Assembly: GCF_003610695.1 (NCBI RefSeq)
Contig: NZ_RAQH01000006.1
Location: 1 to 64,000 of the forward strand
Length of the DNA: 64,000 nt
Reading direction: 5' to 3'
Source: Epilithonimonas arachidiradicis
GTDB lineage: Bacteria > Bacteroidota > Bacteroidia > Flavobacteriales > Weeksellaceae
Part shown: positions 7,688-17,379 of the stretch, one piece after another
Numbering within the stretch: position 1 is the first letter of the stretch
Layout of the letters: each line of letters starts with the position of its first letter
The notes under the pieces: generated by a model
The model's database searches: none
What the model was told of the DNA's origin: nothing
Seen by the model: only the letters and a program-made list of their open reading frames with translations
Translations under genes and position numbers: made by a program

Positions 7688-9484
7688 ATGAAAAAACAGC
7701 CATTATTTATATTGCTGCTCTGTTCCATTCTCGGGATTCTATTTCAGGAATACCTGATAATGAGTCAGATTCCCATTTTTTCATTGCTGATAATTTCTTC
7801 GGCTTCTCTGTTTTCACTATTGATCAGGGATCAGTTTTTTCAACGCATCAAATATTATTGTTTAGGATTTTTCTTTTTCTCAATCGGCATTTTTGTCCAT
7901 TTTCAGAATTCTCAACAACCAACTTTGCCAAAGCTCAAAGAAAAAGAAAACGTTGTTTTTCAAGTGGATAAGAAGCTCAATTCCAATGAAAAGAACAAGA
8001 AATATTATGTTGATATTCTTGACATTTCGGATTTAAAACAAAAAGAAAATTTTCCTTTCAAAACTGTAATTAGTATTCCAAAAGATATTGAAGCTTTGGA
8101 TTTTCAACATTATTATAAAGCGGAGGTTTACATTCATCAGCCGGAAGAAACTAAAAATGATTTTCAATTCGATTATAAAAAATACTTGGCAAGACAAGAT
8201 GTTTATTTTCAGGCTTACCTTCCGAATGATATTCTGAAAACTGAAAAACAAACCGTTTCTTTTGAAGATAAAATCAAGCAAAAGCGTTTGGATATTCTCA
8301 ATAAAATCAATCATTCTTCTTTGTCTCCGAAGATTCAGGAATTTCTTAAAGGAATTATTTTGGCTGACAGAACTGAGACGGATGCTGAAACAGTCAAAGA
8401 CTTTAATCAGACCGGTTTGGTTCATCTTTTAGCGATTTCAGGTTCGCATATGGTCATTATTTTCTGGCTCACCCTTTTAATTTTGAATCAAATTCTCCCA
8501 GTAAAATTTAGAAAAGTTTCAATCGTTCTGAGTATTCTCCTGATTTGGACATTCGCCATTTTTATCGATTACGGAAACTCTGTGATGCGGAGCTGTCTGA
8601 TGATTACTTGTTATTATATAATGGTTTTGTTACAGAGAAAATCCGACTTGCTGCATTCTTTGGCGTTGTCGGCTTTTATTCTTTTGATTGTCGATTCACA
8701 GCAATTGTTTGATGTCGGATTTCAGTTGAGTTATGTAGCGGTTTTGGGCATTTGGTGGTTGACGAGTCCAATTAAAAAACTGTTCAGAAAACCGAAATTC
8801 AAAATAGAAAAATTCTTTTATGAAATCTCAGCAATGACTTTTGCGGCACAGATTGCGACTTTGCCTTTGGCAATTTTTTATTTTCATCAGTTTTCTTTGG
8901 TATCAATTGTTGCGAATCTTCTGATTATTCCGTTGTCGGAACTGATTATTGTTTCTTCTTTATTGATGGTGATTTTGATTGCTTTTGGTTTTAGCAACAT
9001 TCCATATTTATATACTGCGTTCGATAGTTTCGTCAGCTATGTTCTAAAACTCATTCATTGGTTTTCCGGCTTCGAATCGTTGATGAGCCGGAACATCTCA
9101 GTTAATTTGATAGAATTGAGCATTCTTCTTTTAATGATTTACTTTTTAAAATTTGTAATAAAAGATTGTTTCAATCCTAAGAATCTATTGAGGTTTGGGG
9201 TTTGCTTAATGCTATTTTTTGCGTTGAGAATTGCATTTAATTTTCATCAATATAACAAAGAAGAGATGCTGGTTCACAGCTTTTACAAAGAAAAGATCGT
9301 GAGCGTCAAAGACAAAGATCAAGTTGTATTTTGGATGAAAGAAAATAAAAATGAAGACAAGATCCGGGATTTCGTTATCAATCCTTATATAACTTCAAGA
9401 CGAGTCAAGGATTTTAAAATCAATTATATTCCTTCAGATTCGGAAGCTTTTGTTTATCAGGGAAAACAATATAATTTTAAGTAA
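7688..9484 (+). CDS. ComEC/Rec2 family competence-type membrane protein
   Basis: The 598-residue polytopic protein resembles ComEC/Rec2, the inner-membrane channel that passes single-stranded DNA during natural transformation. An N-terminal DUF4131-like region with three membrane segments is followed by a soluble OB-like part (about 80-200). The Competence domain (about 215-500) contains the hallmark HLLAISGSHMVII and the GNSVMRSCLM segment. The C-terminal metallo-beta-lactamase domain of long ComEC proteins is absent, as in other Bacteroidetes members. The start at 7688 gives a typical hydrophobic N-terminus. Natural competence of the host is not shown by this gene alone. Confidence 0.9.
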   Translation: MKKQPLFILLLCSILGILFQEYLIMSQIPIFSLLIISSASLFSLLIRDQFFQRIKYYCLGFFFFSIGIFVHFQNSQQPTLPKLKEKENVVFQVDKKLNSNEKNKKYYVDILDISDLKQKENFPFKTVISIPKDIEALDFQHYYKAEVYIHQPEETKNDFQFDYKKYLARQDVYFQAYLPNDILKTEKQTVSFEDKIKQKRLDILNKINHSSLSPKIQEFLKGIILADRTETDAETVKDFNQTGLVHLLAISGSHMVIIFWLTLLILNQILPVKFRKVSIVLSILLIWTFAIFIDYGNSVMRSCLMITCYYIMVLLQRKSDLLHSLALSAFILLIVDSQQLFDVGFQLSYVAVLGIWWLTSPIKKLFRKPKFKIEKFFYEISAMTFAAQIATLPLAIFYFHQFSLVSIVANLLIIPLSELIIVSSLLMVILIAFGFSNIPYLYTAFDSFVSYVLKLIHWFSGFESLMSRNISVNLIELSILLLMIYFLKFVIKDCFNPKNLLRFGVCLMLFFALRIAFNFHQYNKEEMLVHSFYKEKIVSVKDKDQVVFWMKENKNEDKIRDFVINPYITSRRVKDFKINYIPSDSEAFVYQGKQYNFK

Positions 9485-9506
9485 TATAGTTTTTATAAAT
9501 AAAGTC

Positions 9507-9537
9507 TTGCCTTTTTCATAAGAAATATGTATTTTTA
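9507..9537 (+). promoter_or_regulatory. Candidate promoter of the NfeD-flotillin operon
   Basis: TTG (9507-9509), a 20-base spacer and TATTTTTA (9530-9537) fit the flavobacterial TTG-N17-23-TAnnTTTG pattern except for the last base. Confidence 0.5.
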
Positions 9538-9551
9538 AGAAAAACAAAACT

Positions 9552-10118
9552 ATGATGGATTTCTTTATCGGGATGAGTACTTTACAGCAGGCCTTTTGGT
9601 GGGTCGCTATTATTGCCAGTCTTATTTTCCTGATTCAATTGATTTTTACCATTGTCGGTACCGATTTCACCGACGGTTTGCACGCTGATTTCAATGGCGA
9701 CCTAGACGCGGTTCACGGGCCTTTCCAATTGTTCTCGTTCCGGAATCTGATTAATTTCTTGATGGGATTTGGATGGACAGGTGTAGCTTTCTATCATAGT
9801 TTTCAAAACCAAATGTTCCTTGTCATTTTAGCAGCTATTGTAGGCTGTTTGTTTGTGGTAATTTTCTTTATTGTTATCAAACAGATTTTGAAACTGACGG
9901 AAGACAATACCTTCAATATCGATAAACTGATTGGCAAAACAGCGGAAGTTTACCTTAGAATTCCCGCGCAGAAATCTGGTAAAGGTAAAGTTCAGGTATC
10001 GCTAAATGGAAGTAATCACGAACTATTGGCAGTAACTGAAACCGAAGAAATCCCTTCCGGAAATCTCGTCAAGATTGTCCGCATCGAAGAAAAAATACTA
10101 ATTGTTGAAAAAATTTAA
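9552..10118 (+). CDS. NfeD-like membrane protein with C-terminal OB domain
   Basis: The 188-residue protein has three hydrophobic segments (around 12-35, 65-85 and 92-112) and a soluble C-terminal part (about 120-188). The GKTAEVYLRIP and ESGKGKV-like segments of that part resemble the OB fold of NfeD/YqiJ proteins. NfeD proteins pair with flotillins and are thought to help assemble membrane microdomain complexes. The flotillin gene follows within nine bases, which supports a joint function. A protease domain, present in long NfeD proteins, is absent. Confidence 0.8.
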   Translation: MMDFFIGMSTLQQAFWWVAIIASLIFLIQLIFTIVGTDFTDGLHADFNGDLDAVHGPFQLFSFRNLINFLMGFGWTGVAFYHSFQNQMFLVILAAIVGCLFVVIFFIVIKQILKLTEDNTFNIDKLIGKTAEVYLRIPAQKSGKGKVQVSLNGSNHELLAVTETEEIPSGNLVKIVRIEEKILIVEKI

Positions 10119-10127
10119 TGACTTTAT

Positions 10128-11681
10128 ATGGAAATGATTAATGGAACTTTTATTCTGATTCTGGTCGGGGTATTCGTATTATTTGTAACATTCTTGGCGT
10201 TGATTTCGCGCTACAAACGTTGTCCGTCCGACAAAATTTTGGTTATCTACGGAAAGACCGGCGGCAGCTCTGCCAAGTGTATCCACGGTGGTGGTGCGTT
10301 TGTATGGCCAGTGATTCAGGATTTTGCTTATCTGGATTTGAAACCGATTTCTATCGAAGCTAATTTAACTAATGCTTTATCAAGACAGAATATCCGTGTG
10401 GATGTTCCTTGCCGATTCACGATTGCGATTTCTACTGAACCAGATTCTATGGGCAATGCTGCAGAAAGATTATTGGGATTGTCTCCGGAGCAGATTCAGG
10501 AGTTGTCAAAAGACATCTTATTTGGTCAGTTACGTTTGGTGATTGCCACGATGACGATTGAGGAAATCAACTCAGACCGCGATAAATTCCTAGACAATAT
10601 CTCTAAAAACGTTGATACCGAATTAAAGAAAATTGGTCTTAAATTAATCAACGTTAACGTTACCGATATCAGAGATGAGTCCGGTTACATCGAGGCGCTT
10701 GGAAAAGAAGCTGCAGCAAAAGCGATTAACGAAGCGATTATTTCCGTAGCCGAACAAACCAAAATCGGGGAAACAGGAAAAGCAATTGCCGACAGGGAAA
10801 AAGATACACAGATTGCCGAGACGCAAAGAGACAGAGACGTTAAGATTGCGATTACTCAAAAAGATAGGGAAATCAGCATTGCATCAGCTGGGAAAGATGA
10901 ATCCATCGGTAAAGCTGAGGCTGAAAGAGATGCGCGTATTGCGACTTCCCAAGCTAACTCACTGGCGGTAAAAGGAGAGAATGAGGCGAAAATTACCATT
11001 GCAAATTCTGACGCGGAAAGAAGGGAGAAAGAAGCAGAAGCTTTGAGAATTGCAACAGCGGCTGAGAAAGTTCAGGCAGCGAAAGCTTTGGAAGAATCCT
11101 ATGTGGCTGAGCAAAAAGCGGAAACAGCCAGAGCAGAAAGAGAACGTTCCACGCAACAGGCTAATATTGTAGTTCCTGCAGAAATTGCAAAACAAAAAGC
11201 AATCATCGATGCGCAAGCTGAAGCTGAGAAAATCAGGCTACAAGCCAAAGGGGAAGCCGACGCGATCTTTGCTAAAATGGAAGCGGAAGCGAAAGGTTTA
11301 TTCGAGATCCTGACGAAACAAGCAGAAGGTTACGACAAAGTAGTACAGGCTGCGGGCGGAGATACCAACAGCGCCTTCCAGTTACTATTGATTGAGAAAT
11401 TACCGGAGTTGGTTAAAACTCAGGTTGAAGCGGTGAAGAATATCAAGATTGATAAAGTAACGGTTTGGGATAGCGGAAACAATCCGGATGGCAATACCTC
11501 AACTGCCAACTTCGTTTCGGGAATGATGAAAACCGTTCCTCCACTCAATGATCTGTTCAATATGGCCGGACTGGATTTGCCGTCTTACCTTAAAGGAAAA
11601 GATGAAAAACAGGTCGTAGAAGTCAAAGAAGTGAAGCAGGACACGCTGCCAAAAGCGGATGATGGCGCAGGACATTCTTAA
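10128..11681 (+). CDS. Flotillin family protein
   Basis: The 517-residue protein has an N-terminal membrane segment (about 5-28), a PHB/SPFH domain (about 30-200, with SRYKRCPSDKILVIYGK at its start) and a long alanine-, glutamate- and lysine-rich coiled coil (about 200-400) of short AERD/AEKI-type repeats. The tail is conserved and ends in an acidic, glutamine-rich segment. Flotillins scaffold ordered membrane domains and oligomerise through the coiled coil. The upstream NfeD-like gene is the usual partner. Length and order fit the YqiK/flotillin type rather than the short FloA type. Confidence 0.92.
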   Translation: MEMINGTFILILVGVFVLFVTFLALISRYKRCPSDKILVIYGKTGGSSAKCIHGGGAFVWPVIQDFAYLDLKPISIEANLTNALSRQNIRVDVPCRFTIAISTEPDSMGNAAERLLGLSPEQIQELSKDILFGQLRLVIATMTIEEINSDRDKFLDNISKNVDTELKKIGLKLINVNVTDIRDESGYIEALGKEAAAKAINEAIISVAEQTKIGETGKAIADREKDTQIAETQRDRDVKIAITQKDREISIASAGKDESIGKAEAERDARIATSQANSLAVKGENEAKITIANSDAERREKEAEALRIATAAEKVQAAKALEESYVAEQKAETARAERERSTQQANIVVPAEIAKQKAIIDAQAEAEKIRLQAKGEADAIFAKMEAEAKGLFEILTKQAEGYDKVVQAAGGDTNSAFQLLLIEKLPELVKTQVEAVKNIKIDKVTVWDSGNNPDGNTSTANFVSGMMKTVPPLNDLFNMAGLDLPSYLKGKDEKQVVEVKEVKQDTLPKADDGAGHS

Positions 11682-11713
11682 ACAGATTTCCTAAGAATCA
11701 CTCTAATATTTAT

Positions 11714-11754
11714 AAATGTCCGTATCTTTCTCTAAAAAGGTACGGACGTTTTAA
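11714..11754 (+). terminator. Terminator of the flotillin operon
   Basis: GTCCGTA (11718-11724) pairs with TACGGAC (11741-11747), extended by AT pairs, with a short T run after the stem. Confidence 0.65.
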
Positions 11755-11755
11755 T

Positions 11756-11775
11756 AAAAACACACGTGTGTTTTT
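11756..11775. repeat. Perfect 20-bp palindrome
   Basis: An AAAAACACAC arm is followed by its exact complement GTGTGTTTTT. It marks the left edge of a structured non-coding region between the flotillin operon and the T9SS protein. Confidence 0.7.
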
Positions 11776-11988
11776 GACGACCTTTACAAACGCTTTGTTC
11801 ATCAGATTTTCAAAAGGGCAATTTTTCACGTTTATCCTTATCAAAAAAGGTCAATTTGTTTGGTTAAAAACATCAAGACCTTTTTATCAAAACATCAAGT
11901 TGTTTTAATGAAAACATCAAGACCTTTTTGGCTATCTCCACAAACCCTCTGTTCATAGTACTTGCAGAAGGCCATTTTTCTAACTTTA
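11776..11988. repeat. Nested repeat: 22-nt tandem units between diverged direct repeats
   Basis: Three contiguous 22-base units start at 11867, 11889 and 11911, each beginning AAAACATCAAG. A degenerate unit, sharing AAAAnnTCAA, precedes them at 11845. The array is flanked by two diverged copies of a roughly 55-base sequence (11776-11832 and 11932-11988) that share ACAAAC-CTnTGTTCAT and GGCAATTTTTC-like blocks. No open frame covers it. There are no spacers, so it is not CRISPR. Confidence 0.65.
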
Positions 11989-11995
11989 AAAACAT

Positions 11996-12025
11996 AAAAA
12001 AGCCCCAGATTTTTGAGGCTTTTTA
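11996..12025 (-). terminator. Terminator of the T9SS protein gene
   Basis: AAAAAGCC pairs with GGCTTTTT around an AT-rich loop. Read on the minus strand it ends in T residues just past the stop codon at 12047. Confidence 0.7.
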
Positions 12026-12046
12026 TTCATCAATTGATTGTGAAGT

Positions 12047-15000
12047 CTATTTTACAATAACTCTTTTCACGAAACCTTCCGAAGTTTTTACCAGGTAAAC
12101 CCCTGTGGAAAGTCCGGATGTATCGATGGTCAAAGCATTATTTTCTTTGGACAGCATTTTGCCGGACATATCATATAATTCGTAACCTTGCGCTCTGTTG
12201 AAATAAAGGATGTTTCCTTTGTTCACAGGATTCGGGAAGATGTTGAACGTTGCTTTTTCGTTGTTCGTATCGCTGTTAGCTAAAGTTGGAGAAAGCGCTA
12301 CTTCGTACATTGATAGTGTGCCGCTGATTTCGTTGGCCACAACCACATAACCTTTCCCTGTCGCAGAGTTTTGAGGAGCAATGTAGGTAATGCCTTCCGG
12401 GCCGTTGTCGCCACCATAGGCTGATGTCATTCTGGAGTGTTTGTAATCGGTAAACGTCACGTTGGTCGGGTCGGTCACATTATAGACCATTACACCGCCG
12501 GTTCTTTCCAACGTGATGAATGCGAAAGTCTGCCCGCCAATCGTTCCAAGTGCCACGCCTTCCGGCTCAGGGCCTTTTGCACGGCTTCTTACTTTGGCGC
12601 CATTCGCCTCGTTATCTGCATTGAAAATCAAAGGGTGGTTGGCTGCGATGTATCTTTCGAACTCGTCGCCACTGTCATAGACGATTTGTTTTGTATCCGC
12701 ATTGAAGATAGAGAAAGACCTTGCTCCCAACGCATTGATTTCCTCAAAATCCGGATTGGAATCGGTATTTCCATTCACATTCGTCACTCTGAATCTTCCT
12801 AAATTGTGAGAAGCTTTCAGGATAGAGGCGTTCGGGAAATTATTTGGATTTAATACATAGCCATTCGCTCCAACAGTAGTTCTCTCGCTGAAGCCACCTA
12901 AATCTTTTTCGTCGCCTTCGTTAGCTGTCACAAGATAATCGGTATTTCCTATTTTGAAAGAAGCCATTGCATCCGGATTGTAGTAAGCTTTTATAGGCCA
13001 GTTCGCAATCAGGATTTCGCCATTGTTATCAGACGCATCGAAGCCATTTCCGGGCAGGCTCATATCTTTTTTGCCCAATCCCCAGAGGTTTCCTAGAGTA
13101 TTAGTCGTAAGGTCAACCTCGATAATTCCGTTATTTTCCTGGCAAGACACCCAGGCTTTCTGACTGTCAGAACTGATAGCAATATATTCTGGCTCAAGAT
13201 CCTGAGCTAATGTACTCGTTGATTTAACTTTTCTTCCGCCTGACGCTATGAATGCTGCTTCCTGAGTGTTGTAGCCTGCAAAAGAAAGTGTGGTTACATT
13301 AGACTGAGAAATATTTGGAATTCCTGATGAAATATCAATAATACTGATAGAACCTTCCGGATCAACCGTATAAGCATCGTTGGGTTCGCCCTCGTTGGCG
13401 GTCATTACCTTTTTGCCATCCGGCGTGAAAGTTACCATATCCGGTAAAACCCCCACCGTTAATTGCTTCAGGAAATTTCCCTGTGTGTCAAAGAAAACCA
13501 CGGAACCATTGCTCTGTGCATCCGTTCCATTTGGAGAGGCCACTGCAAGAATTCCGTTTTTCACAGCGATACTGGTGATGCCACCGTAAGGCTTCATATC
13601 AACAGTTTTGATAACCGTTGGTGTTGTCGGATTGGAGAAATCAATGATGTCAAAAACATCTGTTATAGAACTGATTGTAAACAATCTTTGAGTCTGTGGG
13701 TCGTGAACAACAATCTCTGTAGAGCTGTTTCCATTACTGGAAGGGTCAAAACTTCCGATGTAATTTAAAGTGATCTGGTTTGATGGCGCTGGTGCTGGTT
13801 TATCATTATCAATAATATAAACGGTGGAAGAAGCGTCTCCTGAAATTGTAGTGCCCACAGGATTTTCAAGATTTAGAACAAAATATTCTGCCTGTTGCTC
13901 TAGCGTAGCATCATCAATGATTGGGATATTAACGGTGTAGGTAGAAGTTCCGGGGACTATATTAATAATTTCAGAAGTAAATGTATAATCATTGCTATCT
14001 GCAGTTCCGAAAGCTGGCTTTGCAACGAGATTAACTGATGCATTAGAAGGGTTCGTAACATTAATTTTGAATGCCAGAGTTCCTACACTTTCATCAACTT
14101 TAATCAAAGTTTTGTCTAATAAAATGCTGGTTCCCGCCGTTGAGAATGTGCTCGAAGTTGAAGCTGTAACAGCATTGTCGCTTTCATCTTCAACTACATT
14201 AGGTTTCAGTGCCAGATAATAAGCTTGATTTGGAATCAATCCTTCAGTCGGGATGATTGTAATTTGATTGTCTGCAAATGTCGTTGTAAAAGGAACGCTA
14301 TTTCCGGAAGGGTTATTCAATTTCAATTCAACAAGGTTCTGAGCATTGGCAGAAGTAATCGGTGAGTTATCAATCAGTCTCACATTCTCATTGAATTTGA
14401 TTGTAGGATTAACGGTTGTAGAAGCGTTATTCACATTGTTTGCTGGCGAATAAGTTACTGTAGGCGCGGTTGTGTCAGCTTCTCCGATAGCATCAGCATC
14501 TACGGTAAAATTGTCAAATCTGTTATTTCCTACTGTACCGCCGGCGCCTTGAGCAAACTGAACTTTGAGCTTGAAATTAGGATTGTTGGCAACACCTGCA
14601 ATTCCTGAAAAATCAAAAGTAATTAGCTCCGGGTTCGCATCCTTTGATATAATAGTTTGATATTCAAGGAAATTTGTCCCGTCCAGAGAGTAGGTCCAAA
14701 CCTGGTTTCCTGCTCCAGAACCAGACCTTCTCGTTGAGAACTTTACAACCACATTGTTATAACCAGTTGTCGGGATATTGAATTGGATGTTTCCGTTGAT
14801 AGGATAATTGTATCTCAGATGTGTTCCGGAAGCATCTCCGTTTCTGGCATTCAGGTTATCCACATTGAAGTTTTGGCCAGTTCCTCCTGCAAAATCTACA
14901 AAAGTATCCGTACTCCCTGTGCCGGTTGAACTGGCGTTGATAGAACCATTAAGAAGAGTTGAGGTAGGCGTGGTAATGGCTGCAACATTTGCATTGTTGT

Positions 15001-15097
15001 TGAAGTTCCAGTAATGGATTAATGTTTGTGCTTGGGTTGTACTATAAAACATAGCAGCAATCGGCAAAAGACCTTTGAAAAGGTAGTTGTTTTTCAT
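12047..15097 (-). CDS. Choice-of-anchor I family secreted protein with T9SS sorting domain
   Basis: The 1016-residue protein carries a Sec signal peptide (residues 1-23, ending TTQAQ). An N-terminal beta-sandwich (about 25-200, starting LIHYWNFNNN) is followed by a bacterial Ig-like domain (about 210-320, DTTAPTVTYSPAN), a Calx-beta domain (about 325-435, with DDATLEQQAEYFVLNL), a beta-propeller of the choice-of-anchor I type (about 445-930), and a type IX secretion sorting domain (FNIFPNPV ... STGVYLVKT, last 75 residues). It is probably exported across the outer membrane by the Por system and surface-attached or released. No catalytic function can be read. The gene is monocistronic. Confidence 0.9.
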   Translation of the reverse strand: MKNNYLFKGLLPIAAMFYSTTQAQTLIHYWNFNNNANVAAITTPTSTLLNGSINASSTGTGSTDTFVDFAGGTGQNFNVDNLNARNGDASGTHLRYNYPINGNIQFNIPTTGYNNVVVKFSTRRSGSGAGNQVWTYSLDGTNFLEYQTIISKDANPELITFDFSGIAGVANNPNFKLKVQFAQGAGGTVGNNRFDNFTVDADAIGEADTTAPTVTYSPANNVNNASTTVNPTIKFNENVRLIDNSPITSANAQNLVELKLNNPSGNSVPFTTTFADNQITIIPTEGLIPNQAYYLALKPNVVEDESDNAVTASTSSTFSTAGTSILLDKTLIKVDESVGTLAFKINVTNPSNASVNLVAKPAFGTADSNDYTFTSEIINIVPGTSTYTVNIPIIDDATLEQQAEYFVLNLENPVGTTISGDASSTVYIIDNDKPAPAPSNQITLNYIGSFDPSSNGNSSTEIVVHDPQTQRLFTISSITDVFDIIDFSNPTTPTVIKTVDMKPYGGITSIAVKNGILAVASPNGTDAQSNGSVVFFDTQGNFLKQLTVGVLPDMVTFTPDGKKVMTANEGEPNDAYTVDPEGSISIIDISSGIPNISQSNVTTLSFAGYNTQEAAFIASGGRKVKSTSTLAQDLEPEYIAISSDSQKAWVSCQENNGIIEVDLTTNTLGNLWGLGKKDMSLPGNGFDASDNNGEILIANWPIKAYYNPDAMASFKIGNTDYLVTANEGDEKDLGGFSERTTVGANGYVLNPNNFPNASILKASHNLGRFRVTNVNGNTDSNPDFEEINALGARSFSIFNADTKQIVYDSGDEFERYIAANHPLIFNADNEANGAKVRSRAKGPEPEGVALGTIGGQTFAFITLERTGGVMVYNVTDPTNVTFTDYKHSRMTSAYGGDNGPEGITYIAPQNSATGKGYVVVANEISGTLSMYEVALSPTLANSDTNNEKATFNIFPNPVNKGNILYFNRAQGYELYDMSGKMLSKENNALTIDTSGLSTGVYLVKTSEGFVKRVIVK

Positions 15098-15227
15098 TTT
15101 TACTTTTATTTGGATTTGAGCAAAAATGACTATAATTATTGGTCAATATTTTAATTAAATCTTAAAAAATATTTAAGAATTTTTAATTAATGTTGGGTTA
15201 ATCTGCGAAATTTTTAACGCACGAAAA

Positions 15228-15260
15228 ATGCCGGAATCCTTATCAAAATATTTCCGGCAT
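15228..15260 (-). terminator. Terminator of the LLM oxidoreductase gene
   Basis: ATGCCGGAA (15228-15236) pairs perfectly with TTCCGGCAT (15252-15260). On the minus strand a TTTTT run follows the stem. Confidence 0.75.
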
Positions 15261-15311
15261 CTGTTATATTAATTTTATCTTTTTATTAATTGTAAGGTCG
15301 CTACAATCTTG

Positions 15312-16331
15312 TTATCTGACCTGTGGCGCTACTTTTTCCCCGAATAATTCGATAGAATTCATCATCACGTCGTGTGCCGGATCCCCAACATCCATATGCC
15401 CGATGAATCTTGTCAATCCAAACAGCTCTTTCACCTCATTGATTTTGTCTGCCACTTCATCTGCGCTTCCAATGAATAATGCGCCGTCTTTGCTGCGGCC
15501 ACCATTGTACTGTTCCTTAGTATAAGGCGCCCAGCCACGCGTTCTGCCAATTCTGTCCATCTGAGATTTGTAGTTGAAGAAGTATTGGTCAATGTCTTTC
15601 TGATCATCACTCACAAAGGTGTGCGAGTGGATGGCAATCTGCATTTTGCTCTCGTCGTGTCCTGCTCTCAGATATTCCTGCTTGTAGAATTCGATGAGGT
15701 TTTTGAACTGTCTCGGCATTCCGCCGATAATAGCGACAACTAATGGTAATCCTAATTTCGCTGCTCGTAGAACAGATTCAGGTGTTCCGCCAACTGCAAC
15801 CCAAATTGGTAGCACGCCGTTGTTGAAAGCTCTTGGGTAAACCGTTTGATTTTCCATCGGTCTTCTCAGGATGCCGCTCCAGCTGACGTTTTCTTCATTA
15901 TTGATCTTTAGTAAAAGGTCTAATTTTTCTTCAAACAACTGATTGTAATCCGACAGATCATAACCATATAATGGAAAAGACTCAATGAAGCTTCCTCTTC
16001 CCACAAAAATTTCTGCTCTACCTTTTGAAATCAAATCAATCATCGAGAAGTCTTCATAAACTTTTACAGGTTCCGATGAGCTAAGAACTGTTACGCCACT
16101 TGCTAGTTTTATATTATTCGTGATGCTTGCAGCGGCAGCCAAAAGAATCTCGGGAGAGGATACGGCATAATCTGCACGGTGATGCTCACCCATTGCGAAA
16201 ACGTCCAGACCAGCTTGATCCATCAGCTTAACCTGCTCAAGGATCTCGTTAAGTTTTACGCTGGCATCTCTATATTTTCCGGTTTTTGTGTCCAGAGCAA
16301 CATCGCCGAACATCCCAATTCCTAATTCCAT
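15312..16331 (-). CDS. LLM class flavin-dependent oxidoreductase
   Basis: The 339-residue protein is a luciferase-like (bacterial luciferase alpha-type) monooxygenase of the single-domain TIM-barrel family. Visible motifs include MELGIGMFGD at the N-terminus, MGEHHRADYAVSSPE (about 47-61), LASGVTVLSSSEPVKVYEDF (about 76-95) and the phosphate-binding GRAEIFVGRGSFIESFPL region. The family uses reduced flavin and oxygen; substrate and flavin partner cannot be read here. It stands alone between the T9SS protein and the polyphosphate genes. Confidence 0.9.
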   Translation of the reverse strand: MELGIGMFGDVALDTKTGKYRDASVKLNEILEQVKLMDQAGLDVFAMGEHHRADYAVSSPEILLAAAASITNNIKLASGVTVLSSSEPVKVYEDFSMIDLISKGRAEIFVGRGSFIESFPLYGYDLSDYNQLFEEKLDLLLKINNEENVSWSGILRRPMENQTVYPRAFNNGVLPIWVAVGGTPESVLRAAKLGLPLVVAIIGGMPRQFKNLIEFYKQEYLRAGHDESKMQIAIHSHTFVSDDQKDIDQYFFNYKSQMDRIGRTRGWAPYTKEQYNGGRSKDGALFIGSADEVADKINEVKELFGLTRFIGHMDVGDPAHDVMMNSIELFGEKVAPQVR

Positions 16332-16353
16332 AATAATCTCATTTTTATATACA

Positions 16354-16361
16354 CAAATTTA
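16354..16361 (-). promoter_or_regulatory. Candidate -7 box of the LLM gene
   Basis: TAAATTTG on the minus strand matches TAnnTTTG, 22 bases before the start codon. Confidence 0.4.
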
Positions 16362-16447
16362 GACTTTAGGATTTTAGCTCACATTGATGTAAGGTAATTA
16401 TGAATGTGTCAGAAATTTTTGTCGGGAGAATTACGGAACATAAAAAA

Positions 16448-17338
16448 TCAGATTGATTTCTTTTTCTTGAGATTGTAATAAATGCTTTTTACGAGTCCAT
16501 CTGCCACAGAAATCTTCGGAACATAGATATGCTTAATCTCCGCCCAACTCATCACATTGTTGAAGATTTGAAGGGCTGGTACGATAACGTCGGCACGGTC
16601 TTCACGGAACTGGTAGCGATGCATCCGTTCTTCTATCGAAAGATTCTGCATCTCTTTCAAGTACTTTTTAATGACGGAAACAGGCATTGGTTTGCCATCT
16701 TTGGTTTTGCTTAAAGAAAAGATTTTGTTGATGTTACCGCCGGAACCAATTGCTACCACAGGTTTTTTGCTCTTGATTTTGTCTTTGATTTCGTTATGCA
16801 TCTCATCCCACATCTCGGCCGTAACGAGTCCGTTGAGCAATCGGATGGTTCCAATGTTGAAGGAGTGTTCGTACTTCATCTTATTGTTTTCGTAGAAGGT
16901 GAGTTCTGTAGAACCGCCACCGACGTCCACATAAAGATAAGCGAAATCTTTGTCAAGGCCTTCTGCGACGTGGTTCTCATAAATTAAAGTCGCTTCTTCG
17001 TCGCCGGAGATAATTTCTATGTTGATGTCCGCCTGTTCTTTGACGATATCAATGATTTCCTGACCATTCCGGGCATCCCGCATTGCACTGGTAGCGCATG
17101 CGCGGTAATGATCCACTTTGTACATCGCCATCAGTTGGCTGAAGATTTTCATTGTATTAATAACCATTTGTTTCCGCTCTGCACCGATCTCGCCATTACT
17201 GAACACATCAAAACCTAATCTCAAAGGAATTCTCAGCAGATTAAGCTTAGTGAATTCGGTTTTTCCGTTGGATGGTTTGACTTCGTTGATGAGCAGTCTG
17301 GCGGCATTACTTCCGATATCTATAGCGGCGATTATCAT
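16448..17338 (-). CDS. ppx: Exopolyphosphatase / Ppx-GppA family phosphatase
   Basis: The 296-residue protein has the actin-like ATPase fold of Ppx/GppA. The phosphate-1 loop IDIGSNAARLLI lies at the N-terminus, CATSAMRDARNG near 88, and the phosphate-2 motif DVGGGSTEL near 142. The length fits the short single-module type without the C-terminal HD domain. It would hydrolyse terminal phosphate from polyphosphate or pppGpp. It lies 41 bases downstream of ppk1 on the same strand, so synthesis and breakdown of polyphosphate are probably co-transcribed. Confidence 0.92.
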   Translation of the reverse strand: MIIAAIDIGSNAARLLINEVKPSNGKTEFTKLNLLRIPLRLGFDVFSNGEIGAERKQMVINTMKIFSQLMAMYKVDHYRACATSAMRDARNGQEIIDIVKEQADINIEIISGDEEATLIYENHVAEGLDKDFAYLYVDVGGGSTELTFYENNKMKYEHSFNIGTIRLLNGLVTAEMWDEMHNEIKDKIKSKKPVVAIGSGGNINKIFSLSKTKDGKPMPVSVIKKYLKEMQNLSIEERMHRYQFREDRADVIVPALQIFNNVMSWAEIKHIYVPKISVADGLVKSIYYNLKKKKSI

Positions 17339-17379
17339 TGTCTTGTGGCGAATTAAAGTATAAATTTAAAGTAAAAATC

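Noticed and set aside
7678-7971. 97-codon frame overlapping the start of the ComEC-like gene
   Set aside because: It is in another frame inside the conserved gene and lacks any family pattern.
11845-11932. CRISPR array interpretation of the 22-nt repeats
   Set aside because: The units are contiguous, without spacers, and no cas gene is in the window.
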